Shown in pieces: positions 35,211 to 44,783 of a DNA stretch of 64,000 nucleotides; position 1 is the first letter of the stretch, and every line of letters begins with the position of its first letter. Position numbers and translations under genes: made by a program. The stretch is from NCBI RefSeq assembly GCF_009937955.1, contig NZ_AP018439.1, forward strand, positions 5,766,001 through 5,830,000. Direction: 5' to 3'. The notes under the pieces are model-generated. The model ran no database searches. It saw only the letters and a list, made by a program, of their open reading frames with translations, and had not been told where the DNA came from. This DNA comes from Undibacterium sp. KW1. GTDB taxonomy: Bacteria; Pseudomonadota; Gammaproteobacteria; Burkholderiales; Burkholderiaceae_D.

Positions 35211-36143
35211 TCAATGGCTGCGTATCATGGTACCGAAGGCTTGTTCGGTCAACACTTCCAGCAACAAGGAATGTTCGATACGGCCATCAATGATATGTAC
35301 GGTATTCACACCGGACTTGGCAGCATCGAGTGCGGATGAAATTTTTGGCAACATGCCGCCAGAGATGGTGCCGTCAGCGAACATTTCATCAATCTCGCGT
35401 GCCGACAAATCAGTCACCAGATTGCCCTGTTTGTCGAGCACACCCGGGATATTCGTCATCATGATGAGCTTTTCAGCCTTCAGAATTTCAGCAATCTTGC
35501 CTGCCACCAGATCGGCATTGATGTTGTAAGCCTGACCATCTTCACCAAAGCCTATAGGGGAAATGATAGGGATGAAGGCATCATCCTGCAGGGCTTTAAC
35601 AACCGCAGGGTTGATGGCATCAATTTCACCCACATAACCGATGTCGAGCATGGCACCCGGATTTTCACGGTCAGGCATCATCATCTTGCGGGCGCGGATC
35701 AGGCCGCCGTCTTTACCGGTCAGACCTACCGCCTGACCACCGTAGTGGTTGATCAGCATGACGATATCCTGCTGGACTTCACCACCGAGTACCCATTCAA
35801 CGACTTCCATGGTTTCTTCGTCGGTGATGCGCATGCCCTGGATGAAAGTACCCTGCTTGCCCATTTTCTTGAGCGCATTATCAATTTGCGGGCCGCCGCC
35901 ATGCACCACGACCGGGTTCATGCCTACCAGTTTGAGCAAAATGACATCACGGGCAAAACCGTGCTTCAGGCGTTCTTCTGTCATGGCATTGCCGCCGTAT
36001 TTGACGACGATGGTTTTGCCATGGAACTTACGGATATAAGGCAGGGCCTCCGCGAGAATTTCCGCCTTGATGGCTGGTTCCACGCCTGCCAACCGGTCTT
36101 CCGGTGCAAGTTCTTCTGTCGTGTTTGCGTTCAAATCGCTCAT
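35211..36143 (-). CDS. argB: Acetylglutamate kinase
   Basis: This enzyme phosphorylates N-acetylglutamate in the second step of arginine synthesis. The 310 residues contain VVKYGGNAM (ATP lysine), VHGGGPQI (glycine-rich substrate loop) and the [15 protein letters not shown] and ISGGMLPK motifs. It is the first gene of the argB-HAD-slmA set, reading away from a divergent sigma-factor gene with about 100 bp between. Confidence 0.96.
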   Translation of the reverse strand: MSDLNANTTEELAPEDRLAGVEPAIKAEILAEALPYIRKFHGKTIVVKYGGNAMTEERLKHGFARDVILLKLVGMNPVVVHGGGPQIDNALKKMGKQGTFIQGMRITDEETMEVVEWVLGGEVQQDIVMLINHYGGQAVGLTGKDGGLIRARKMMMPDRENPGAMLDIGYVGEIDAINPAVVKALQDDAFIPIISPIGFGEDGQAYNINADLVAGKIAEILKAEKLIMMTNIPGVLDKQGNLVTDLSAREIDEMFADGTISGGMLPKISSALDAAKSGVNTVHIIDGRIEHSLLLEVLTEQAFGTMIRSH

Positions 36144-36243
36144 AATGACGGTATATCCTGAAGGTATGATAGTGGGTTATTTCATCAAGCCTGAATTTTA
36201 CAGGATTTGAGCCCAAAGCTTTTCCAATTCAGTCAGCAGATTT

Positions 36244-36828
36244 ATGACATCGATTACAGATTTACATCAACAACTGGAAAACCTGCGCCCTGGCCTGTAT
36301 CGCTTTGCACAATTGCAACTGCGCAATGAGTGTGCGGCGGAAGATGCCGTGCAGGAAACCTTACTGGCGGTACTGGAAAAACCGGACAGTTTTGCCGGTA
36401 ATTCTTCGCTGCGCACCTATGTGACAGGCATTTTGAAATTCAAGATCATCGACCACCTGCGCGCCCTGAAAAAAGAAAAGCCGCTGGAAATCAAGGATGA
36501 TGAATCAGAAGACGATTTGATAGACAGTTTATTTAATGCCAACGGCCACGTGATAGGTATGCCTACTGCCTGGGGTGCGCCTGAAGCAACATTGCAACAA
36601 AAAGATTTTTTTCGCGTGCTCGAAGTCTGCCTGGAAAACCTGCCTGCCAAAACTGCCCGAGTATTCATGATGCGTGAGTGGCTGGAACTGGAAACCGAAG
36701 AAATTTGTAAGGAATTGGAGTTGAGTACGTCTAATCTATGGGTGGTGCTCTATCGTGCGAGATTACGCCTGCGTGAATGCCTGGACCTGAACTGGTTTGG
36801 CAGGGTGTCATCAGGAGAAAAAATATGA
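36244..36828 (+). CDS. ECF-type sigma-70 family RNA polymerase sigma factor
   Basis: The 194-residue sigma factor has region 2 (about 10-75: AAEDAVQETLLAVLEK and the LRTYVTGILKFKIIDHLR segment) and region 4 (about 125-185: LENLPAKTARVFMMREWLELETEEICKELELSTSNLWVVLYRARLRL). A short acidic linker joins them. It is followed, with a 4-base ATGA overlap, by a small zinc-finger anti-sigma gene that probably holds it inactive at the membrane or in the cytosol. Confidence 0.92.
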   Translation: MTSITDLHQQLENLRPGLYRFAQLQLRNECAAEDAVQETLLAVLEKPDSFAGNSSLRTYVTGILKFKIIDHLRALKKEKPLEIKDDESEDDLIDSLFNANGHVIGMPTAWGAPEATLQQKDFFRVLEVCLENLPAKTARVFMMREWLELETEEICKELELSTSNLWVVLYRARLRLRECLDLNWFGRVSSGEKI

Positions 36829-37055
36829 GTGTCTTTATTGTTTGCAAACAAGCACATCAGCTTATTTCTGAGGGTTTGGACCGCCCGCTCAGCCTGTCTG
36901 AGCGCAGCCAGTTAAAAATGCACCTGGCAATTTGCCGCGCCTGTACCGGCTTTAATGGGCAAATGTCATTCTTGCGCAAGGCCATGAAAAAGACTGCCAG
37001 TGAAGGCTTGCCAGCAGAAACCGATAATGCGGATGGCAAAGGTAGCACGACATGA
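36825..37055 (+). CDS. Small zf-HC2 anti-sigma factor-like protein
   Basis: This 76-residue protein has the anti-sigma zinc motif H-x3-C-x2-C (MHLAICRACTG) but no transmembrane segment, so it would be soluble. The ATG at 36825 follows AGGAGA and overlaps the sigma stop by 4 bases. Likely it binds and inhibits the upstream sigma factor in response to redox or envelope signals. That is inference from its position and motif. Confidence 0.85.
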   Translation: MSVFIVCKQAHQLISEGLDRPLSLSERSQLKMHLAICRACTGFNGQMSFLRKAMKKTASEGLPAETDNADGKGSTT

Positions 37056-37273
37056 GTGTGTGTCCTCAATGTCAGGCTGTGTTTACATGCGCAATGGCAG
37101 ATAATACTGGCCAGGCCTGCTGGTGCACTGCCCTGCCACCGATTGCCTTTAAAAAACTGCCAGATGGTGTATTGAAGATGGATGCGAGTTGCTTTTGCCC
37201 GCATTGCCTGCCGCATTGGAAGGCAGAACGCGAAGCCGAATACCAGCGTGACAATGTACAGCCTGAGGCTTAG
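37052..37273 (+). CDS. Cysteine-rich CWC family protein
   Basis: This 73-residue protein is rich in cysteine (CPQC, FTC, ACWC, CFCPHC), matching the CWC family of putative zinc-binding small proteins. The ATG overlaps the anti-sigma stop by 4 bases, so the three genes form a coupled cassette. The function is unknown; it may extend the redox/zinc sensing of the sigma pair. Confidence 0.85.
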   Translation: MSVCPQCQAVFTCAMADNTGQACWCTALPPIAFKKLPDGVLKMDASCFCPHCLPHWKAEREAEYQRDNVQPEA

Positions 37274-37354
37274 GCAACAATGCATGGACAAGCCACCCGC
37301 AACACCAATTTGACAATTCAGTTACCATAGACTTTTTACATCCCGGTTTTCAGC

Positions 37355-38062
37355 ATGTCTAACGATACGCCCTTAGCTTATAAAGCTGTCAATATCCCTG
37401 TCTCGCAGCGCATACGTGAACGCATCACGGCCAGCAAGACGCGTTTTCACGCGAATGACAACATCGCCCGTTTCATCGAAGCTGGCGAGTTGGATGAACT
37501 GCAGGCAGAAGTCGAGGAAAAACTGCGTGCCGTGCTGGAAAGCCTGGTCATCGATACCGAGAGTGACCATAACACCCAGGATACAGGCCGCCGCGTCGCC
37601 AAGATGTTCATACAGGAAGTCTTCAAGGGCCGTTATGTCCCTATGCCTGCGGTCACCGAATTCCCGAATGCCTCGCACCTGAACGAGTTGATGATCATAG
37701 GCCCTATCACGGTACGTAGCGCCTGCTCACATCATCTGTGCCCGATTATTGGCAAGGTCTGGATAGGTGTCATGCCGAATGAACATTCGAACCTGATCGG
37801 CCTGTCGAAATATGCGCGCATTGCTGAATGGGTCATGAGCCGTCCGCAGATACAGGAAGAAGCGGTCGTACAACTGGCCGATACCCTGCAAGAAAAAATG
37901 CAACCAGATGGCCTGGCAGTCGTCATGGAAGCCGACCACTTTTGCATGCATTGGCGTGGCGTGAAAGACATGGATACTGCCATGATTAATAGTGTGATGC
38001 ACGGCTCCTTTTTGAAGGATGCAAACCTGCGCCGTGAATTCTTATCCCTGATCAAACGCTAA
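37355..38062 (+). CDS. folE: GTP cyclohydrolase I
   Basis: This enzyme converts GTP to dihydroneopterin triphosphate, the first step of folate (and pterin) synthesis. It forms a cytosolic decamer. The 235 residues include zinc ligands in SACSHHLCPIIG and HFCMHWRG, the GRYVPMP loop and IGLSKYARIAEWVMSRPQIQE. The start at 37355 gives the usual N-terminal extension of betaproteobacterial FolE. It is followed 12 bases later by a BLUF gene. Confidence 0.96.
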   Translation: MSNDTPLAYKAVNIPVSQRIRERITASKTRFHANDNIARFIEAGELDELQAEVEEKLRAVLESLVIDTESDHNTQDTGRRVAKMFIQEVFKGRYVPMPAVTEFPNASHLNELMIIGPITVRSACSHHLCPIIGKVWIGVMPNEHSNLIGLSKYARIAEWVMSRPQIQEEAVVQLADTLQEKMQPDGLAVVMEADHFCMHWRGVKDMDTAMINSVMHGSFLKDANLRREFLSLIKR

Positions 38063-38074
38063 CCAGGACTTGCC

Positions 38075-38500
38075 ATGCTAGTACGCTTACTTTACGCCAG
38101 CCGCGTCGTCGATGAAAAAATGTGCGACATCGTGCAATCCATCGTCAGCCAGTCCCGTCAGCATAATCCGCAGCACGGTATCACCGGTGTGCTCTGCCAC
38201 AGCGACCAGGTCTTCATGCAGGTGCTGGAAGGTGGCCGCGAAGCTGTCAATACCCTGTACAGCCACATTTTGCGTGACGAGCGTCATACTGACGTGATTC
38301 TGCTCGATTATGAAGAAATACTGGAACGCCGCTATGCAGGCTGGACCATGGGTCAGGCGAACATGGGCAAGATCAATCCTTCAATTTTGCTGAAATATTC
38401 ACCCTTGCCGGTACTGGATCCTCACCGCATGTCAGGCAAGATATTGCTGGCCCTGATCGATGAACTAATGGCGACTGCGTCTATCGTTGGACGCACCTGA
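38075..38500 (+). CDS. BLUF blue-light photoreceptor protein
   Basis: This 141-residue single-domain BLUF protein contains every residue needed for flavin photochemistry: Tyr7, Asn31, Gln49, Trp90 and Met92, in standard numbering. RLLYAS, GITGVL and FMQVLEG are canonical. It binds FAD and undergoes a red-shift on blue-light excitation, signalling through protein-protein contacts. No output domain is fused. It follows folE closely and shares its direction, so they may be co-transcribed. The partner is unknown. Confidence 0.93.
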   Translation: MLVRLLYASRVVDEKMCDIVQSIVSQSRQHNPQHGITGVLCHSDQVFMQVLEGGREAVNTLYSHILRDERHTDVILLDYEEILERRYAGWTMGQANMGKINPSILLKYSPLPVLDPHRMSGKILLALIDELMATASIVGRT

Positions 38501-38523
38501 TCCAGATGTGCCCCAGCCCCGGT

Positions 38524-39040
38524 TTATAAATGATGAAGGCGCCGCTCAGGTTCATGCCTGTGCAAGAACTTTGTGAGGGAATCGGGCGGAGAACTGATGC
38601 CCATATCTTCCAGAATCTGCCCCACGCAACCACGGTGATAACCACCGTGGGTAATCACATGCAGCAACATCTCTTCGCATGACATGGTGCCCTTGTCGCC
38701 GTCAGTAAAGCTAAATTGCAGGCGCTGTTTCAGACGCTCGGTGCTGAGCCCGGATACAAAATCGAGGTACCAGTTATCGGTCGCACTGACGATCTCGCGC
38801 AATGCAGATAAGTCCGGTATTGTTTCGGAATTAGTCGCTGTAAAACCAGCAGCCCCCCGTTCCGCTCAGATGCCCCTTGAATATCCTGTCCACGACGTTG
38901 ACATGATCCAGCGTGTGCAACATGGCCTGGAATTGATCAGGGTGTCGCTGGACATCAAATCTGGCAAGGGCGGCGTGCATTTCCACATTGGCATTGGCCC
39001 AGGCCTTGTAACTGAAGAGTGAAACAAGAATACTATCCAC
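38524..39040 (-). pseudogene. DinB-family protein, frameshifted
   Basis: The N-terminal part (38831-39040, MDSILVSLFSYKAWAN...) and the C-terminal part (38524-38802, with HVITHGGYHRGCVGQIL) are in different frames of one DinB-like four-helix-bundle gene. They join if the C6 tract at 38853-38858 loses one base, restoring residues A-A-G-F-T-A-T-N-S-E. The GTG start at 39040 has a strong GGAG. The histidines of DinB-type metal sites (HTLDH, H-V-I-T-H, H-R-G) are all present. It may be a real pseudogene, phase-variable or a homopolymer sequencing error. Confidence 0.8.
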
Positions 39041-39068
39041 AGTCGCGGATCTCCTTTGTTACTGGTCA

Positions 39069-39665
39069 CTACACAGATGCAACAGCAAGCTGCGCTACCA
39101 GCCCGCCATCGGATTCTGTCACCTGCATTAATTCTGCCGCATGAAAACCGAAGATATTGGCAATGGCAGGGCCGGGGAAATGCTCCATGCTCTGGTTATA
39201 TTGCACCACGCAATCGTTGTAGGCCTGACGGGCGAAGATGAGCTTGTTTTCAGCATCATTCAATGCCGTGCTCAGTCTCTGCATGTTTTCATTGGCTTGT
39301 AAATCGGGGCAGGTTTCGGCAATCGCGAACATCCTGCCTAATGTCACGGTCAGTCTATCTTCCGTCGCGGCCAAATGCAGTATCGCAATGCCAACCAGGG
39401 GATGAATACAAGCCATGGCATTGGCCGATACAGCCTCATTGAGCGCGGTGATGATGGCCTCTAGCGCTTCGCGCTCATGCTTCATATAGCCTTTGGCAAT
39501 CTCCACCAGGTTGGGTATCAGTTCATAGCGGCGCTTGAACTGTATATCCATTTGTGAAAATGCATATTTAATGCGCCTGCGTGAATTCAGCAGGCGTTTT
39601 TGTATGCCCAGCACCCAGAATGCCAGTATTGCGAAGATGACCGCCAACACGATCATTGCAATCAT
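39069..39665 (-). CDS. lemA: LemA family protein
   Basis: The 198 residues have an N-terminal membrane anchor (about 1-20) followed by the LemA helical bundle (FKRRYELIPNLVEIAKGYMKHEREALE and LQANENMQRLSTALNDAENKLIFARQAYND). LemA proteins are inner-membrane proteins with a large periplasmic or cytosolic helical domain and no enzymatic motif. It lies between the DinB gene and the BON lipoprotein gene, in the same direction as both. Confidence 0.92.
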   Translation of the reverse strand: MIAMIVLAVIFAILAFWVLGIQKRLLNSRRRIKYAFSQMDIQFKRRYELIPNLVEIAKGYMKHEREALEAIITALNEAVSANAMACIHPLVGIAILHLAATEDRLTVTLGRMFAIAETCPDLQANENMQRLSTALNDAENKLIFARQAYNDCVVQYNQSMEHFPGPAIANIFGFHAAELMQVTESDGGLVAQLAVASV

Positions 39666-39717
39666 GATGTCTCCAGAAAAAACAAGACCGGCAAAATATC
39701 AAGCCGGTCATGCTGGT

Positions 39718-40969
<1,252 letters not shown>

Positions 40970-41099
40970 TTAGTATGATTGCGTCAGATTATACGGCAGG
41001 CAAGGCATTAGTGGACTGTAACAGTGGAAGCAGAGTGCCTGTCACGTGCGCGTCCACACTTCAACTTTCACTATTCCAGTCTCGTATCCTGTCATATTC

Positions 41100-41498
41100 T
41101 CAAGCGACGATAATATTCTTTAGCCAGTTGATCTGCTCACCATCTATGGCCACCAGATCAAAACGACAAGCGGGTTGAGTCTTTTTTGCTAACAAATAGA
41201 CCTGCGCAGCATGCACCATGCGCCTTTGTTTGGCTGGTGTGACGCTAGCAATGGCACCGCCAAATTGCATGGAATTGCGTTTCCTGACTTCCACAAAGAC
41301 GAGCACAGCACCATCCTGCATGATGAGGTCTATTTCGCCACCTTTGCATAAAAAGTTCTGTTGTATCAGTTTCAAGCCAGCTTTTTGCAAATACAGCAGT
41401 GCCAGGCTTTCTGCCTCGTCACCGGTACGGCGGCGGCTGGTACGCTGGTCAGCTCCCGATTTGCTATCTGGCGTTTCTACAGTCTTTGCGAGTCTCAT
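41100..41498 (-). CDS. yraN: YraN/UPF0102 family nuclease-like protein
   Basis: This 132-residue restriction-endonuclease-fold protein has G-D-E-A...G, CKGGEIDLIMQD and VFVEVRKR, the PD-(D/E)xK-like active-site pattern. The first 25 residues are an extra polar head. It lies immediately divergent from rsmI, 59 bp apart, and is the first gene of the leftward yraN-diaA-BON group. Confidence 0.9.
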   Translation of the reverse strand: MRLAKTVETPDSKSGADQRTSRRRTGDEAESLALLYLQKAGLKLIQQNFLCKGGEIDLIMQDGAVLVFVEVRKRNSMQFGGAIASVTPAKQRRMVHAAQVYLLAKKTQPACRFDLVAIDGEQINWLKNIIVA

Positions 41499-41557
41499 TG
41501 GCGTACAATCTCGGCTAATTCATTTGCTTAATTTGCATACTACATAAAGGAACAGGC

Positions 41558-42472
41558 ATGAGCACCACCGACAAGGCACTGTTCACGAGTGCGACTGTGA
41601 TCGAGGCAGTCACCCGGCAAAATTATCCGGCAGCGACCTTATATGTAGTCGCCACCCCCATAGGAAATGTCGCTGATATCTCCCTGCGCGCCTTGCACCT
41701 GCTGTCGCTGGCAGATGCGATTGCCTGCGAAGATACCCGCAATACTGCCCAATTACTATCGCGCTATGGTATCAGCAAACCCCTGATCGCAGCTCACCAG
41801 CATAATGAGCGCGAAGTGGCAGAGAAAATACTGGCACGCCTGCAGGCAGGCGAGCGTATTGCGCTGGTGTCTGACGCTGGTACACCTGGTGTATCCGACC
41901 CCGGTGCCAAGATCGTTGATGCCGTCAAACTGGCAGGTTTGCCAGTTACACCTTTGCCGGGTGCCTCGGCGGCCATTAGCGCCCTGTCAGCCAGCGGCCT
42001 TATCCATGACCGTTTTTATTTTGTCGGCTTCTTACCAGCCAAGGCCGGGCAACGCGACAGTATCTTGCGAGAAGTACAAGCCATACCAGCCAGTTTGATT
42101 TTTTATGAGGCACCACACCGTATCATCGAAGCGGTCGCCGCCATGCGGACAGTATTTGGTGACGCTCGCCGCATCGTGCTGGCGCGTGAAGTCAGCAAAC
42201 TGTTTGAAGAAATCCACCGTTGCAGCCTGGCAGAAGCAGAAAGCTGGCTGGCGGCGGACAGCCACAGGGAAAAAGGCGAATACGTGATACTCATCGAAGC
42301 CGCACCTGCCGCCGCCGATGATCAGGAACTGGAAGCACGTCGGGTCTTGCAAATCTTGCTGGAAGAATGCTCAGTCAAGCAGGCTGCCGGTCTGGCAGCG
42401 CAACTGACAGGGCAAAAGAAAAATGCCCTCTACCAAATGGCGCTGGAAATGAAACAGGCAGAAGCAGAATAA
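41558..42472 (+). CDS. rsmI: 16S rRNA (cytidine(1402)-2'-O)-methyltransferase RsmI
   Basis: This 304-residue tetrapyrrole-methylase-fold enzyme methylates the ribose of C1402 in the 30S P site. LYVVATPIGNVADISLRAL, CEDTRNTAQLL, LVSDAGTPGVSDPG and FYEAPHRI are the diagnostic motifs. The ATG follows AAAGGA. Divergent from yraN, as in many proteobacteria, although here the lpoA gene that lies between them in E. coli is absent. Confidence 0.96.
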   Translation: MSTTDKALFTSATVIEAVTRQNYPAATLYVVATPIGNVADISLRALHLLSLADAIACEDTRNTAQLLSRYGISKPLIAAHQHNEREVAEKILARLQAGERIALVSDAGTPGVSDPGAKIVDAVKLAGLPVTPLPGASAAISALSASGLIHDRFYFVGFLPAKAGQRDSILREVQAIPASLIFYEAPHRIIEAVAAMRTVFGDARRIVLAREVSKLFEEIHRCSLAEAESWLAADSHREKGEYVILIEAAPAAADDQELEARRVLQILLEECSVKQAAGLAAQLTGQKKNALYQMALEMKQAEAE

Positions 42473-42495
42473 ACCTTGGTGATTGCAACAATTCA

Positions 42496-43668
42496 CTAGC
42501 GTTGCACGACCAGGGGTTTGCCTACACCAAGATCACCAGCCTGGGCGATTGCTGCGGCAGCCTCTGTACGATTGGCAAAGGGGCCACTGACCAGGCGGTA
42601 CAGGCTGCCTTGCTGGACAATATCAAAACCTGGCAACTGACTGGTCGCCCTGCCTTTGAGATGGTTCATGATGGCTTCTGCATTCGCGCGTATCGCATAA
42701 GCGCCAAATTGTATGTAGTAGCCAGGAGTTGCCGACGCTGTGGTATTGCCTGCTGAATTAGCTGATGCATTAGCTGATGTACTGACCGTGCCGGTAGCAG
42801 CCACAGTCGGGGTAAATTTTTCTACTGGCTTGCTGTCCTGGGATGCCAGCAATTCTTCCATACTCATGGTCGCAGCAGGATTGGTCCGGACGACGGGCAA
42901 ATCCCTGGCCGGCACGGGTGTGGTAACCGCGACTGCTGCGTCCTGCCTCGCGACTTGCACAGGCTGGGCAGCTGGAGGAGCTTGATTTTTGCGGTTCTCG
43001 GCCATTCTCTCTATGTCAGCAGGTAGCAGGCGCTCAACTTCGATCTGGCTGCTGCCCTTGCCTAAGACATCAAGCTTCAGTGCTGCGGTGTAAGACAGGT
43101 CAATAATACGGCTGGCATGGAAGGGCCCGCGGTCATTGATGCGGACGATGATTTGCTTGCCGTTGCTGATATTCGTGACCCGCGCATAAGAAGGTATAGG
43201 CAGGATGGGGTGGGCAGCAGTGATCTTGTACATGTCATACAGTTCACCGGATGAAGTCTTTTGCCCGTGGAATTTTTTGCCATACCAGCTGCCAACACCA
43301 CGCTGCACAAATGGTGTGGTGCTGTCTGCTATCGGGGTATAGGTTTTGCCAAATACTACATAGGGCTTGTTACCTGAGCGCGAATAATTCTCCAGTGTAG
43401 GGATGGGATCCACTGTATTTTCCAGGCCCTCGGGTATGTTGTCACCGGGGCCGTCATCCTTGTAATAAGCACCCTTGCCAGAATTTGCCTTGGGCAAGGC
43501 CGCTGTCTGGGACGGGCTGGTTTTTGTACCACCTGCAGGACGCGGGTTATCAGCAGTAACAACGTTACTCTTCGGTGCACTGCCGCATGCCACCAGTAAT
43601 ACTGCGCTGGCTGCCAGTAGAGGCAGGCGACAGTCGCGGAGAGGCATGGCAGACATGCGCAATGTCAT
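42496..43668 (-). CDS. rlpA: Septal ring lytic transglycosylase RlpA
   Basis: This 390-residue lipoprotein has the lipobox LVAC (Cys28), a double-psi beta-barrel RlpA domain (about 120-215: GVGSWYGKKFHG, RVTNISNGKQIIVRINDRGPF) and a C-terminal SPOR domain (about 315-388, PGYYIQFGAYAIRANAE). It cleaves denuded glycan strands at the septum. A Pro/Ala/Thr-rich linker separates the domains. Its ATG overlaps the rodA stop by 4 bases. Confidence 0.95.
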   Translation of the reverse strand: MTLRMSAMPLRDCRLPLLAASAVLLVACGSAPKSNVVTADNPRPAGGTKTSPSQTAALPKANSGKGAYYKDDGPGDNIPEGLENTVDPIPTLENYSRSGNKPYVVFGKTYTPIADSTTPFVQRGVGSWYGKKFHGQKTSSGELYDMYKITAAHPILPIPSYARVTNISNGKQIIVRINDRGPFHASRIIDLSYTAALKLDVLGKGSSQIEVERLLPADIERMAENRKNQAPPAAQPVQVARQDAAVAVTTPVPARDLPVVRTNPAATMSMEELLASQDSKPVEKFTPTVAATGTVSTSANASANSAGNTTASATPGYYIQFGAYAIRANAEAIMNHLKGRATSQLPGFDIVQQGSLYRLVSGPFANRTEAAAAIAQAGDLGVGKPLVVQR

Positions 43669-44783
43669 GTCTGCACCAGTTTTCGGTTACGCTGCACGCT
43701 CATCATTATCCCTAATCCCATCCCCAGCGTCACCAGTGCGGTGCCGCCATAACTCATGAAAGGCAAAGGTACCCCGACGACGGGGACTATGCCTATGACC
43801 ATGCCCATGTTCACAAAGGCATAGGTAAAGAATATCATAGTCACGGCACCGGCCATCAAACGTGAGAATAGCGTGGGCGCATTGGCAGCAATCACCAGAC
43901 AGCGCAGTATCAATAAAAAGTACAGGGTAACCAGGATCACATTGCCGACAAAACCAAATTCTTCAGAGAACACGGCAAAGATAAAATCCGTCGTATGTTC
44001 GGGGATGAATTCCAGATGTGCCTGCGTCCCTTTCATATAACCCTTGCCATGCAAGCCACCGGAGCCAACCGCGATAGTCGATTGTATGATGTGGAAGCCC
44101 TTGCCCAGAGGGTCGCGGTTAGGGTCCAGCATGGTCAGTACCCTGTCACGCTGGTAGTCATGCAACATGTATGGCCAGACTACAGTAGGGATAATAATCG
44201 CCGCCGCTGTGATCAATGAAATCAGAAACTTCCAGGACAAGCCAGCCAGGAAAACCACGGTAAAACCTGCCGCAGTAACCAGCATGGCCGTACCCAGATC
44301 AGGCTGCTTGGCGATCAGTGCTGCGGGTATGCCAAGAATCACGGCACCAATCACAAAATCACGCCAGCGCAAGGCACCTTCGCGCTTCTGGAAATACCAG
44401 GCCAGCATGAGCGGCGTGGCAATTTTCATCATCTCTGAAGGCTGCATGTCGATACCCACATGCAGCCAGCGGCGTGAACCTTTTTTTACCAGGCCAAACA
44501 GGGCAACGGCAATCAGCAAAGCAACACCAAAGGTGTAAATCGGTATGGCAAAGCGCATCAGGGTCTGCGGCGGGATATTCGCCATGACCCACATGATGAA
44601 GAAAGACACCATGATATTCCTGATCTGGCCTTCAACCCGACCAGGAAAGTCCATGCCCGCAGAATACAGGGTCATGATACCTATCGACATGATCAGGAAT
44701 ACCAGTATTGCCAGGGTCGCATCAAAGACAAAGATGTGCGAGCGGATAAAATGCCAGTTAATACTATTCTTTTGCATTTTCAA
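43665..44783 (-). CDS. rodA: Rod-shape-determining peptidoglycan polymerase RodA
   Basis: This 372-residue SEDS-family glycosyltransferase has ten membrane segments. QPSEMMKIATPLMLAWYF, AKQPDLGTAMLV (with the essential Asp), IAVGSGGLHGKG and GIVPVVGVPLPFMSYGG are all conserved. It polymerises lipid II for lateral wall growth together with PBP2. It overlaps the mrdA stop by 4 bases at its start and the rlpA start by 4 at its end. Confidence 0.97.
   Translation of the reverse strand: MKMQKNSINWHFIRSHIFVFDATLAILVFLIMSIGIMTLYSAGMDFPGRVEGQIRNIMVSFFIMWVMANIPPQTLMRFAIPIYTFGVALLIAVALFGLVKKGSRRWLHVGIDMQPSEMMKIATPLMLAWYFQKREGALRWRDFVIGAVILGIPAALIAKQPDLGTAMLVTAAGFTVVFLAGLSWKFLISLITAAAIIIPTVVWPYMLHDYQRDRVLTMLDPNRDPLGKGFHIIQSTIAVGSGGLHGKGYMKGTQAHLEFIPEHTTDFIFAVFSEEFGFVGNVILVTLYFLLILRCLVIAANAPTLFSRLMAGAVTMIFFTYAFVNMGMVIGIVPVVGVPLPFMSYGGTALVTLGMGLGIMMSVQRNRKLVQT

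Noticed and set aside
37310..37333. TTGACA with TAGACT as a folE promoter
   Set aside because: The spacing is about 12 bp, too short for a sigma-70 promoter.
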